A stretch of 64,000 nt of DNA. It comes from Bacillota bacterium. GTDB taxonomy: Bacteria > Bacillota > UBA4882 > UBA8346. Numbering within the stretch: position 1 is the first letter of the stretch; every line of letters begins with the position of its first letter. Location of the stretch: assembly GCA_023429995.1 (NCBI GenBank), contig JAEZCE010000027.1, positions 248,001 through 312,000 on the forward strand, written 5' to 3'. Positions 42,659 to 51,229 of the stretch are shown piece by piece. A model generated the notes under the pieces. The model was not told where the DNA came from. It saw nothing but the letters and a program-made list of their open reading frames with translations, and searched no databases. The position numbers and the translations under genes are program-made.

Positions 42659-42679
42659 GGTGAGAAAGGAATGATTGAT

Positions 42680-42919
42680 ATGTACGCTTCAATTGAACTC
42701 CATAAAGACGTTTCGGTATCAGTGGAACCTCGGAAGTATAGTTCTTATTTGTGCCTTAAAGTCACGACTTCTGATCAATTCGCTCCTGAAACCATTTATA
42801 TCTATGGTACCAATGACCAATTACGGGAAATCGCTCAAAGTATTTTGTCACAGTTACCGGTGGCAAAACAACCGGAACAGAACAACGACTCTTCACCGGT
42901 ACTTTTAAAGGCCGGGTGA
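42680..42919 (+). CDS. Phage early protein of unknown function (79 residues)
   Basis: MYASIELHKDVSVSVEPRKYSS... ; ATG 42680 is nine bases after AAAGGA, while an ATG at 42671 is too close to it. No family recognised. Confidence 0.6.
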   Translation: MYASIELHKDVSVSVEPRKYSSYLCLKVTTSDQFAPETIYIYGTNDQLREIAQSILSQLPVAKQPEQNNDSSPVLLKAG

Positions 42920-42975
42920 GGCCATGATTATTGAATCAGTTTTATGGAACCAAGTTATTAAGGAGGCTAAGAAAA

Positions 42976-44973
42976 ATGAGATTAATGACCCTCAAACTAA
43001 AGAATTTCAAGGGAATAAGGTCCTTCGAATTACAGGCAAACGGGGAAAACGTAAGCGTGTTCGGTGATAATGCGACTGGAAAGACAAGTATCTTTGATGC
43101 CTTTTTGTGGCTTTTATACGGTAAAGACAGCCAGAATAAGGCGGATTTCGAGATCAAAACATTGGGCAAAGATAACAAACCGCTCCACGGCCTTGAACAT
43201 GAAGTAGAGGCTGTTTTTGAACATAACGGTAAACCCCTTAATTTAAAAAAGGTATTCTCGGAGAAATGGACCAAAAAAAGAGGATCGCCTACAGCCGAAT
43301 TTTCAGGCCATACAACGGATTATTTCGTCAACGGCGTACCGGTGAAGGAGTCGGAATATAAGGTCAAAATCTCCGAGATTGCCAGCGAGACGATATTTAA
43401 ACTCCTAACCAGTCCAATTTATTTTAATACCCAGCTTTCATGGCAAGAACGACGGAAAACGCTCCTTCAAGTTTGCGGGGACATTAGCGACGAGGATGTA
43501 ATTGCCACAAAAGAATTGCTTAGTAAACTGCCTTCAATCCTCCAAGGAAGGACTATCGAGGATCACAGGAAAGTTATCGCCAATCGCCGAGCCATGATCA
43601 ATAGCGAACTTGATAAAATCCCGATTCGAATCAGCGAAGTTCAACAATCATTACCGGATATCAGTAATCTAATCCCCGATGCGTTACCCGCAGATATTCA
43701 AAAGTATGCCGGCATGATTCAGGAAAAGCAGCAGGAATTGATTTCAATCAAAAACGGCGGCGAAATATCCGAGAAAATCAAACAACTCCGCATTGTTGAG
43801 GGTGAGCTCCTAAAAATCAAGAATGAATTTCAAAGCGCCATTAATGGCCAAGTCCAAATCAAACGGAATGACATCAATCACCTTGAAGACCAAGCCGCGG
43901 CATTAAGGCGGGAAAGTATTCCAGTTGATTATTCAGAAACTATTGACCAGCTTAATGGACAAATCAAAACACTCAACAATGAACTAGAAGCTCTCCGGGG
44001 TGAATGGAGAACCTTAAAGGTATCAGAGTTTGAATTCGAACAATCTGAAACATGCCCATTATGTGGACAAGCTTTACCAGAGGATCAGTTACAGGCAGCC
44101 CGTGAAAAAGCCTTGGCTGATTTTAATCAACAGAAATCCGAAAAGATTGAGAAAAACGTCGAAACCGGTAAGAAAAAAGTTGAAGATATCACAAAGCTTG
44201 AAGCTAAAATTTATGAGCTGAAACAAAAAGAATCTGAGGCCAATTCACTGGTTGAGGGCAAAAAGGCGCAACTTACCGAGCTTGAAAATCGGATTGCATC
44301 CATTCGGGAAACCATTACAGTCTTACTTCAAAATTCTGTTGAGCAAACCCCGAAATACCAAAACAAACTTCGTGAGAAAGAAGCTTTGGATAAGGAAATT
44401 AAGGAAGCAGAGAGCGGGAAAGAGGCGGATATACAGCCATTACAAACTAAAATTGATGAGCTAATCCGCGATAAGGCAGTCCTTGAAAAAGCTCTTAATG
44501 ATGTTGAGTACCGGAAAAAAGGACTGGCCCGGATTGAAGAACTTAAAAAACAAGAACGGGATTTGGCTGTCGAGTATGAGCGGTTGGAACAAGAACTTTA
44601 TCTGACTGAAGAGTTCATTCGGACAAAGGTCAATCTTTTGGAAGAAAAAATCAATAGTCGGTTTAAGCTGGCGAAGTTCAAACTTTTCGCAGAGCAAGTA
44701 AACGGAGGACTCCAAGAGGTTTGTGAGACGCTTTATGATGGAGTTCCCTATTCATCCGGATTAAATTACGGACACCGGATTCTGGTTGGTCTTGATATCA
44801 TTCGGACCCTATCGGAACATTATGGATTTTCGGCGCCAATCTTTATTGATAATCAGGAGAGCGTTACTCGGTTGCCGGAGATGAATGCCCAGATTATAAG
44901 CTTAGTTGTATCAAAGCCGGACAGAAAACTACGCATAGAGTACCCGGAAAGAATCTTAGAGGAGGCAAGCTGA
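42976..44973 (+). CDS. SbcC/Rad50-like AAA ATPase with zinc hook
   Basis: The 665-residue protein starts with an SMC-type ATPase half (MTLKLKNFKGIRSFELQANG...FGDNATGKTSIFDAFLWLL, Walker A). Coiled coils follow, with a zinc-hook motif SETCPLCGQALPEDQ in the middle, and a C-terminal half with FIDNQESVTRLP (Walker B/D-loop type). AAGGAGG precedes ATG 42976. Phage proteins of this type sit directly before recT and probably help DNA-end recombination. No SbcD-like nuclease gene is adjacent. Confidence 0.88.
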   Translation: MRLMTLKLKNFKGIRSFELQANGENVSVFGDNATGKTSIFDAFLWLLYGKDSQNKADFEIKTLGKDNKPLHGLEHEVEAVFEHNGKPLNLKKVFSEKWTKKRGSPTAEFSGHTTDYFVNGVPVKESEYKVKISEIASETIFKLLTSPIYFNTQLSWQERRKTLLQVCGDISDEDVIATKELLSKLPSILQGRTIEDHRKVIANRRAMINSELDKIPIRISEVQQSLPDISNLIPDALPADIQKYAGMIQEKQQELISIKNGGEISEKIKQLRIVEGELLKIKNEFQSAINGQVQIKRNDINHLEDQAAALRRESIPVDYSETIDQLNGQIKTLNNELEALRGEWRTLKVSEFEFEQSETCPLCGQALPEDQLQAAREKALADFNQQKSEKIEKNVETGKKKVEDITKLEAKIYELKQKESEANSLVEGKKAQLTELENRIASIRETITVLLQNSVEQTPKYQNKLREKEALDKEIKEAESGKEADIQPLQTKIDELIRDKAVLEKALNDVEYRKKGLARIEELKKQERDLAVEYERLEQELYLTEEFIRTKVNLLEEKINSRFKLAKFKLFAEQVNGGLQEVCETLYDGVPYSSGLNYGHRILVGLDIIRTLSEHYGFSAPIFIDNQESVTRLPEMNAQIISLVVSKPDRKLRIEYPERILEEAS

Positions 44974-44974
44974 T

Positions 44975-46018
44975 ATGAGTAACCAAACCAATGGGCAAGA
45001 GAAGAACAAAGAAGAACTAGCCAAGAAAGAACCAACAGCATCCGAACGATTTACATTCATGGTTGTTAAAGAGTTTGGCAATGGTGTCGGAGAGATAGCC
45101 TTAACCGATTTTCAAAAGCGTTTAGTCCAGAACTATTTTATCGCCATGGATGCAACATTGAAAGCAGCCGAGGAAAAGCGGAAAAAGAAATCAACTCATC
45201 AGGAATCGCTGCCTATTGTATGGCAAAACGTTAATATGGCTCAACTGGCTTGCGATGTCGTATCAGCAGCCAGAGTAGGGCTTGATCCGGCACAAAGCAA
45301 CCATATTGCCATGATTCCCTATAAAAACAATGCCCTTAATAAATACGATATCGGATTTATTGACGGGTACCGGGGAATCGAATTGAAAGCTAAAAAGTAT
45401 GGCTTGGATATCCCGGATGCGGTAACAGTGGAACTCGTTTGTCAGAACGATAAGTTCAAAGCAATCAAAAAGGACCGTAGCAATCAAATCGAGAGTTATG
45501 AGTTTGAGATCGTTGATAGTTTTAACCGGGGAGAAGTCGTTGGGGGTTTTTACTATCATTCGTATTCAGAGTGCCCCCAAAAGAACCGGCTTGTTGTTTT
45601 TACCTTGAAAGACATATTGAAACGTAAACCAAAGTATGCCAGTGTCGAGTTTTGGGGTGGGGAAAAAGACAAATGGGAAGGCGGCCAGAAAGTCGGTAAG
45701 GAACAAGTTGATGGCTGGTATGAAGAAATGTGCTACAAAACGGTTTACCGAGCCGCCTATAACAGTATAACCATTGATAGCCAAAAGATCGACGATGACT
45801 ACCTCCACCTAAAACAGATGGAACATAAGTTGGCCGAAGCGGAAATTGATGCAGAAATCGGCGAAAATGCCAACAAAGAGCCTATCGACATTACGGGAAC
45901 TGTTCATCCGGATAACGGTCCTGAAACTGGAAAACAGCCGGAACCAAAAGATGATAAGCAACCGGAACAACCGGCAAAACAAAAAACCTTGTTTCCGGGT
46001 GAGGAGCCGGGATATTGA
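44975..46018 (+). CDS. recT: RecT single-strand annealing protein
   Basis: The 347-residue product has the RecT core: NVNMAQLACDVVSAARVGLDPAQSNHIAMIPYKN...YDIGFIDGYRGIELKAKKYG and EMCYKTVYRAAYNSI. RecT anneals complementary single strands for phage recombination and replication. The Pro/Gln/Lys-rich tail ends KQKTLFPGEEPGY. It starts two bases after the SbcC-like gene stop. Confidence 0.93.
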   Translation: MSNQTNGQEKNKEELAKKEPTASERFTFMVVKEFGNGVGEIALTDFQKRLVQNYFIAMDATLKAAEEKRKKKSTHQESLPIVWQNVNMAQLACDVVSAARVGLDPAQSNHIAMIPYKNNALNKYDIGFIDGYRGIELKAKKYGLDIPDAVTVELVCQNDKFKAIKKDRSNQIESYEFEIVDSFNRGEVVGGFYYHSYSECPQKNRLVVFTLKDILKRKPKYASVEFWGGEKDKWEGGQKVGKEQVDGWYEEMCYKTVYRAAYNSITIDSQKIDDDYLHLKQMEHKLAEAEIDAEIGENANKEPIDITGTVHPDNGPETGKQPEPKDDKQPEQPAKQKTLFPGEEPGY

Positions 46019-46738
46019 TTACCATCAAATCTTTGGCTTCCAGCAGTCACGGAAATTGTTATATCGCCGACGATGGTCAAACTCAAATATTGATTGAATG
46101 TGGCATACCCATAAAGCTTATTAAACAAAAGCTTAATTTTCAGCTATCAAATATTGCTGGGGTATTAATTAGCCACCAACATCTTTGACCACTGCAAGGC
46201 CGTTAAAGATGTTTTGAAAGCTGGAATGGAAGTTTATATGTCCAGCGACACAAAGGAGGCTTTAACGGCTTCCAGAGACATCATAGATGGTTTTCATAGG
46301 GTCAATGTGATTGAGTCAAAAAAGGAATTTAAACTTGGTTCTTGGGTAGTTCTCCCCTTTGATTTAGTCCATGATGTCGAGAATTTAGGGTTTTTATTAC
46401 AGAACCAATGCGGTGAAAAGCTTATTTACATCACAGATACCGCTTATTGCAAATATACCTTTTCTGGATTGAATTACATCATGATAGAGGCGAACCACTC
46501 CCGGGATATTCTGAATGCTAACGTCAAAGCCGGGACCGTCCCGGACGCAATGAGGCGGAGAATTATAAAGACTCATTTCGGATTGGAGCAAGTCAAAGAG
46601 TTTTTGAGGAGTAACGATTTATCGGCGGTTAACGAAATCCATTTGATTCATTTATCCGATGGAAATTCGGATGAAGCCAGATTTAAGAGAGAAATTCAGG
46701 CTTTAACTGGCAGAATGATTAACGTTGCAAAGGCATAA
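46015..46738 (+). pseudogene. MBL-fold metallohydrolase, frameshifted (RecT partner)
   Basis: From TTG 46015 the product reads MITIKSLASSSHGNCYIADDG...GVLISHQH and then hits a stop at 46186. One base earlier in frame, the sequence continues FDHCKAVKDVLKAGMEVYMS to 46738. Together they rebuild the metallo-beta-lactamase motif HxHxDH and about 240 residues. RecT-linked MBL proteins probably act as the exonuclease. The break near 46183 could be real or a sequencing error. Also, SHQH replaces the usual (S/T)HEH. Confidence 0.82.
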
Positions 46739-46740
46739 TC

Positions 46741-46878
46741 TTATTTTGAAAATTTCTTGAGTTTCTTTATCAAATTTGCCATTACATTATTTATTTTATT
46801 ATCAATTGTCAGCATTAGTATTAAGCCCGTTATGGTAGTGGCAAACACAATTTTAATAATATCTAAGGAATTATCCAT
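46741..46878 (-). CDS. Small membrane peptide on the opposite strand (45 residues)
   Basis: MDNSLDIIKIVFATTITG... has one hydrophobic helix and a Lys-rich tail (LIKKLKKFSK), with AAAAGGAG before the ATG. It is antisense to the operon direction and sits beside the solitary CRISPR repeat. The layout recalls small type I toxin or holin-like peptides; this is only a resemblance. Confidence 0.5.
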   Translation of the reverse strand: MDNSLDIIKIVFATTITGLILMLTIDNKINNVMANLIKKLKKFSK

Positions 46879-47022
46879 TTCAATGCTCCTTTTGTATTGA
46901 TTAATAAATCGTATGAGACTATCTAGTAAAATATGTATCTCATTTGGTCAAGCAGTTCGTTATCAAATCATCAAAATAATAAATATTGGTTTAGGACAGG
47001 GTTACATAGACCGCAGATATTG

Positions 47023-47054
47023 GTCGCTCCTTGCATGGGAGCGTGGATTGAAAC
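47023..47054 (+). CRISPR. Solitary type I-C-like CRISPR repeat (candidate RNA anti-CRISPR, Racr)
   Basis: This 32-base unit begins GTCGCTCC, has the hairpin CGCTCC-TTGCATG-GGAGCG and ends GTGGATTGAAAC, the standard type I-C repeat including the 11-base 5' handle region. Only one copy exists and there is no leader, spacer array or cas gene in the window. Solitary repeat units in phages are known to mimic crRNA and sequester Cas proteins. It lies in a 280-base non-coding gap between the frameshifted MBL gene and a DNA methylase gene. Downstream hairpins (see next entry) could shape or end the RNA. Confidence 0.85.
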
Positions 47055-47070
47055 AATGGAAAATCAGGGC

Positions 47071-47124
47071 TAAGGACAATCCCGCGAACGCCGGGATCGG
47101 GGAGTAATCCCCGCTCCGTTCAAC
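47071..47124 (+). terminator. GC-rich hairpins downstream of the solitary repeat
   Basis: CCCG...CGGG (47082-47096) and CGGGG-AGTAAT-CCCCG (47098-47113) form two short stems within 60 bases after the repeat. They may terminate or stabilise a short RNA. No clear T-run follows, so a factor or processing would be needed. Confidence 0.4.
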
Positions 47125-47157
47125 CTGCGCAGGAATCATGATAAATCGAGGTTAGAT

Positions 47158-48003
47158 ATGAATAATAAGGACAACATTATCAAGCTTATTCAAAAGTTTT
47201 CATATCGCCACCAAACATGGCAGGTGTTCTCAGACTTCGTAGAAATGTCGGCCATAGCCATAAGTAATTCCATAGATTGGCCGCAAAGAGAAAAACGTGA
47301 AGAACAATACATGAGTATCATTTCCCGCTATGAGCCAAAAGAGGTGGAGAAATTCCCGGAACTATTCGGGGCGCTGATTTCAGCTCTCGAAGATGAACTT
47401 ACCGGAGGCGGCCCGGGGGATATATTGGGCCAAGTATTTCATTCTTTGGAACTCCATAACAAATGGACCGGCCAATTCTTCACCCCGGTTCATATCTGTG
47501 AAATGATGGGCCAAATAGCTTTGGGGGATTATGAATCCATAATTGATAAAAAAGGTTATTTAACCCTATCGGAACCGTGTGCCGGATCCGGCGCCATGGT
47601 CCTCGGATTTGCCAAAGCAATGCAGCAGAAAAAGTATAACTATTGTTCACAGATGGTTGTAACGGCTGTGGACGTTGATTTGAAATGTGTGTATATGACT
47701 TATCTCCAATTATCGCTTTACGGTATCCCGGCAGTTGTTATTCATGGAGATACACTTTTAGTCAAGGAATATTCAAGATGGTACACGCCGGTCTATATCT
47801 GGGATGGCTGGGAACGGAAACAAGAATGCGGAATAGTGACGCATTCGATTGAGAAGCCGGTTGATGTGCCCCAAGAAGAAAAGGTGGCTATTGTTTTACC
47901 TTTAAGGGCGCCAGAAAGACCTAGAAAACGAAATAAGGCCGAGCAGATGCCTTTGATTGATTTGGCTGACTATGAAGAAATGGCTAAGAAAAATGCGGGG
48001 TGA
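47158..48003 (+). CDS. Phage N-6 DNA methylase-like protein
   Basis: The protein has HNKWTGQFFTPVHICEMMGQIA, a type I-like HsdM entry motif, and SAM-binding motif I LSEPCAGSGAMVLGFAKAM. The catalytic NPPY motif expected about 70 residues later is not visible; the chain reads YTPVYIWDGW there. It may be an inactive or divergent methylase. Proteins of this length are common next to recT in Bacillota prophages. Confidence 0.78.
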   Translation: MNNKDNIIKLIQKFSYRHQTWQVFSDFVEMSAIAISNSIDWPQREKREEQYMSIISRYEPKEVEKFPELFGALISALEDELTGGGPGDILGQVFHSLELHNKWTGQFFTPVHICEMMGQIALGDYESIIDKKGYLTLSEPCAGSGAMVLGFAKAMQQKKYNYCSQMVVTAVDVDLKCVYMTYLQLSLYGIPAVVIHGDTLLVKEYSRWYTPVYIWDGWERKQECGIVTHSIEKPVDVPQEEKVAIVLPLRAPERPRKRNKAEQMPLIDLADYEEMAKKNAG

Positions 48004-48011
48004 TTTTGGCT

Positions 48012-48245
48012 ATGAAGCAATATTATGTTTTGGCCAGAGACCAACTAGGCGAGTTATATCGTTGGTATTGGCCAGCCGAGAACATCGAAGATCTCGTTAA
48101 TAAGTTCAAACATTCTGATATTGCAAAAGGACAGGAGATAATGAATTTTGCTATACGGATTTCTGGGCAAGCAGAACCGGATTGGTTTAAACAACGCGAA
48201 TCAGAAAAGCAGTTAAGTTTATTTGAGGATGTGGTTAACCTATGA
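48012..48245 (+). CDS. Small phage protein with terminal beta-clamp-binding motif
   Basis: MKQYYVLARDQLGELYRWYW... (77 residues) ends SEKQLSLFEDVVNL. QLSLF is the canonical bacterial sliding-clamp pentapeptide. A GTG at 48000, overlapping the methylase stop, is an alternative start. It may modulate host replication or recruit the clamp; this is inferred from the motif. Confidence 0.65.
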   Translation: MKQYYVLARDQLGELYRWYWPAENIEDLVNKFKHSDIAKGQEIMNFAIRISGQAEPDWFKQRESEKQLSLFEDVVNL

Positions 48246-48391
48246 TTTCAGAGGTAGAATTCCTTAAACTCAATATTGAAAACCAATTACTTAAAAAAGA
48301 GCTTGCACGAGAACAGGTCAAGCGAAAAAAGGTTGAACAGGAGTATAGGGAATTGGTTGAACTAACACAAAGAAAAGCGGTGGGCTTATGA
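48242..48391 (+). CDS. Small coiled-coil phage protein (49 residues)
   Basis: MISEVEFLKLNIENQLLKKEL... is a highly charged helix. The ATG and the stop overlap the neighbouring genes by four bases each. No function known. Confidence 0.62.
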   Translation: MISEVEFLKLNIENQLLKKELAREQVKRKKVEQEYRELVELTQRKAVGL

Positions 48392-48852
48392 AGGTAATTA
48401 CTCTTCAGGACCCTTGGGCTAGTTTGGTAAGACTCAATGAGAAACACATTGAAACTCGTTCATGGAGCACAAGATACAGAGGACCTCTTTTGATTCATGC
48501 CAGTAAAAAATCGGATGTAAAGAATTTGAATTTGGCATTGAAAGAACCCTTTTATAGTGCTCTGAAACCACCTAATACAATCTATTATTCCGGATGCATT
48601 ATAGCCAAGTGTAATTTGGCTGGTTGCATTGAGATAATCGACGAAGATGGACTGTTTCATCCAGCACGTGCCTATTTAATGAACGGATCTACCGTGGAAG
48701 GTAAAGAGTATTGTTTTGGCGATTACACCCCTGGCCGATTTGCTTGGATTCTTGAAGACATTGAACCATTGGAGAAACCAATCCCGGCAAAGGGCCAATT
48801 GGGATTATGGGAATTTGATTTGGAGGGAGCTTTAAATCATGGCAAAAACTAA
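48388..48852 (+). CDS. ASCH-domain protein
   Basis: The 154-residue product starts MKVITLQDPWASLVRLNEKHIETRSWSTRYRGPLLIHASK, the ASCH/PUA-like signature of RNA-binding or RNA-modifying domains in phages. Its exact substrate is unknown. It overlaps both neighbours slightly. Confidence 0.88.
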   Translation: MKVITLQDPWASLVRLNEKHIETRSWSTRYRGPLLIHASKKSDVKNLNLALKEPFYSALKPPNTIYYSGCIIAKCNLAGCIEIIDEDGLFHPARAYLMNGSTVEGKEYCFGDYTPGRFAWILEDIEPLEKPIPAKGQLGLWEFDLEGALNHGKN

Positions 48853-49105
48853 TGTCAATTGCCGGATCGAATATACGAACTCAGGTATCTCATTTGATTT
48901 TTATCCAGGTACAGCTAATTTTGATTATTGGCTTGATAAAAAAGTTAGTGCAGATCGTTGGAAGCGAACCGGCGAAGGTATCCGACTTGGTTGTGAAATT
49001 ACTGAGGACGAGGCTGATTATATTGAAAAAACTGCGATAGCTCAATGGGGGCAAAAAGGGTGTGAAATTATTGGGCAAGAGAGTGTTCAATTGAGTTTGT
49101 TTTAA
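48839..49105 (+). CDS. Small phage protein ending in a beta-clamp-binding motif
   Basis: MAKTNVNCRIEYTNSGISFDF... (88 residues) ends exactly in ESVQLSLF, the clamp pentapeptide at the extreme C-terminus. No family recognised. It is the second such protein in this operon. Confidence 0.65.
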   Translation: MAKTNVNCRIEYTNSGISFDFYPGTANFDYWLDKKVSADRWKRTGEGIRLGCEITEDEADYIEKTAIAQWGQKGCEIIGQESVQLSLF

Positions 49106-49220
49106 CGTTTAGCTGGATCACTAGAAAAAAATATAGTATTGTCAATAGAAAGGGATGTCACATTATTGAATCCTTCATTTTTACATCGTTGATAACAGTT
49201 GAATATGAGGTGGATTTAAA

Positions 49221-49925
49221 GTGGAACTAACATTTGAACAAAAGCTTGATAAACTTCGGAAATTGCTTGCTAAAACTAAAAATAATCCCTCGCAGGAAGA
49301 GGCCCAATCTGTCCTATTATTAGCACAGCGATTAATGGTTAAATGGAATATTGATATGGCAGAAGTATCTACAGTTGACTCAAATAACACTCCAAAAGAA
49401 GTTGAAAAGGTGACTGTCTTTAATCAAAAGTCATATTCAAGTTGGAAATCGTGGTTAGCAAATATTATTGAAACTAATTTTCGTTGCATGAGTCTACTCA
49501 CTTCCTATAATCGACAGCACTTTATTACATTTTTAGGCTTAAAAGAAGATGCAAAGATAGCAGCCGAGGTTTTTGAATACGCTGTTTCAGCAATTGAATC
49601 GGGGGCTAATAGATGCTATCGCCAGTTAAAAGAGACTGCTAGGAGCACCAAGGGAATCAAAGGAGATTATATTGTTGGTTTTTTACTGGGGCTCGAAGCT
49701 AAATTTAAGGAACAGGTTAAGGAGTATGGTTGGGGTCTGGTACTGGTTCGGGATAAAGAAGTGGATGAAGCTTATAACAAGATTAAATTTTCTAAACCAT
49801 TAAATGGTAGAACTTTAACTGTTCAAAACAATTCAGCGGCAAGATTGATGGGATATAAAGATGGACAAGCTTTTGATGTCTCGGAAAAGAATTTGAAGTT
49901 AATTGATTCATTTGAAAAGGCTTAA
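49221..49925 (+). CDS. DUF2786 domain protein
   Basis: The N-terminus KLDKLRKLLAKTKNNPSQEEAQSVLLLAQRLMVKWNIDM matches DUF2786, followed by a conserved phage C-terminal domain (SWLANIIETNFRC...). Function unknown; common in phage early regions. About 110 non-coding bases precede it. Confidence 0.82.
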   Translation: MELTFEQKLDKLRKLLAKTKNNPSQEEAQSVLLLAQRLMVKWNIDMAEVSTVDSNNTPKEVEKVTVFNQKSYSSWKSWLANIIETNFRCMSLLTSYNRQHFITFLGLKEDAKIAAEVFEYAVSAIESGANRCYRQLKETARSTKGIKGDYIVGFLLGLEAKFKEQVKEYGWGLVLVRDKEVDEAYNKIKFSKPLNGRTLTVQNNSAARLMGYKDGQAFDVSEKNLKLIDSFEKA

Positions 49926-49950
49926 AAATTGGTTTTGTGGGGGTGGGGAA

Positions 49951-50400
49951 ATGAACGAAATTGAAAAAGCTTTTTATAGTGCCTTTATAAATAAATGCCA
50001 GCAAAAGTATGGTTCCCATCTTGAATTGAAGACTTTTCAATACTGGATTGAATATGGAAAAGTTATAGGGCCTTATAAAGTGGATTTTTTATTTGATAAG
50101 AGGATAGTGGTTGAGATAGATGGCCATGATTACCACAAAACAAAAGAACAACGAGATTACGATTATAAGCGAGAGCGTTATCTAATGAAAAATGGATACT
50201 TTGTGGTAAGGTTCATGGGAACAGAGGTTTTCTTAACACCTGAACAATGCATTGAAGACCTATTTGAAATCAATAGCAAAATTGGAGACTTAGAACTATC
50301 AAGGTATTATGATGGCTTTCATGATGGGCAATGTACTCCGCCTATGGAAGAGCTTTTAGCTCATCTTGCGAAACAATTGGGGGCGAAAAAAGATGCCTAA
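49951..50400 (+). CDS. DUF559-like endonuclease-fold protein
   Basis: The 149-residue protein has a Vsr/DUF559-type nuclease core: KVDFLFDKRIVVEIDGHDYHKTKEQRDYDYKRERYLMKNGYFVVRF, with Asp, Glu-x-Asp and Arg in the expected order. It probably cuts or binds DNA. ATG 49951 has GGGGTGGGG upstream. Confidence 0.8.
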   Translation: MNEIEKAFYSAFINKCQQKYGSHLELKTFQYWIEYGKVIGPYKVDFLFDKRIVVEIDGHDYHKTKEQRDYDYKRERYLMKNGYFVVRFMGTEVFLTPEQCIEDLFEINSKIGDLELSRYYDGFHDGQCTPPMEELLAHLAKQLGAKKDA

Positions 50401-51229
50401 CCGTATTATCAAGGAAAGCATTTGTACAAGTGATACCATAGCACAATTATCTCCAGAAGAAGAACGCCTTTTTTATCGTTTAATTGTCAATTGTGAGGAT
50501 TATGGCCGGATGGAAGCCCGGCCTGAAATCATAAGAGCCAAATGCTTTCCCTTATTGGTCGATAAAATCACTGTCAAAGATATAGAAAATTGGCTTTCTA
50601 AACTGGTTGAAGTAGGTCTAATTGAGATCTATGAAAATCACAATAAACGTTATCTTCAATACCTAACCTGGGGCGATCATCAACAAATCAGGGCTTCAAA
50701 ACCGAAATATCCTGGCCCTGATGAAGATGATAGTATACAGATATCATTTGATATCAATTGCAATCAAGAAAATAAGAAAACTAATTTACCTGGTGATATC
50801 ATTTGCAATCAGGTGAAAACAGATGTTCCCGAGGCTCCGTATATACGTAAAGATCGTATATCGAAAAAACGAATTACGAGTACGGAGGAATCTGAAATCA
50901 AAAATAAATATCTGAGTTTTGTTTATCTCACTAACGATGAATATCAAAGGCTTATTACAGATTATGGTGAGACTGACACAAGAAAGTATATTGAATCTCT
51001 AGATGACTATATAGGGCAAATCGGAGAAAAGAAGGCTAGAGTGAAATATTCAAGCCATTATCATACTATCAAAAATTGGATGAGAAGAGATGACAAAAAG
51101 CCTCGGGATGGATTAAAAGAAAAAGTAGTTAGTATTTCGAGACTTACACCTGAGCAGCAAAGAGAAAATGAAGAACTGACTAGAGAATTATTGAACTTAA
51201 TACCCAAGGAGGTGATGCACGGTGGGTGA
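50393..51229 (+). CDS. Phage replication organiser-like protein
   Basis: The N-terminal ~110 residues (MPNRIIKESICTSDTIAQLSPEEERLFYRLIVNCEDYGRME...) form the winged-helix domain seen in phage replisome organisers of the DnaD/DnaB type. A linker and a charged C-terminal helical part follow. It is likely to bind the phage origin. It overlaps the DUF559-like gene by eight bases. Confidence 0.72.
   Translation: MPNRIIKESICTSDTIAQLSPEEERLFYRLIVNCEDYGRMEARPEIIRAKCFPLLVDKITVKDIENWLSKLVEVGLIEIYENHNKRYLQYLTWGDHQQIRASKPKYPGPDEDDSIQISFDINCNQENKKTNLPGDIICNQVKTDVPEAPYIRKDRISKKRITSTEESEIKNKYLSFVYLTNDEYQRLITDYGETDTRKYIESLDDYIGQIGEKKARVKYSSHYHTIKNWMRRDDKKPRDGLKEKVVSISRLTPEQQRENEELTRELLNLIPKEVMHGG

Noticed and set aside
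42924..43067. 47-codon frame overlapping the start of the SbcC-like gene
   Set aside because: It overlaps a strongly supported gene in another frame and has no ribosome site of its own.
47023..47054. A conventional CRISPR array
   Set aside because: I found only one copy of the repeat and no regular spacing of similar units nearby, so it is not an array.
46913..47107. Plus-strand open frame covering the solitary CRISPR repeat
   Set aside because: No ribosome site, unlikely composition, and it crosses the structured repeat; treated as chance.
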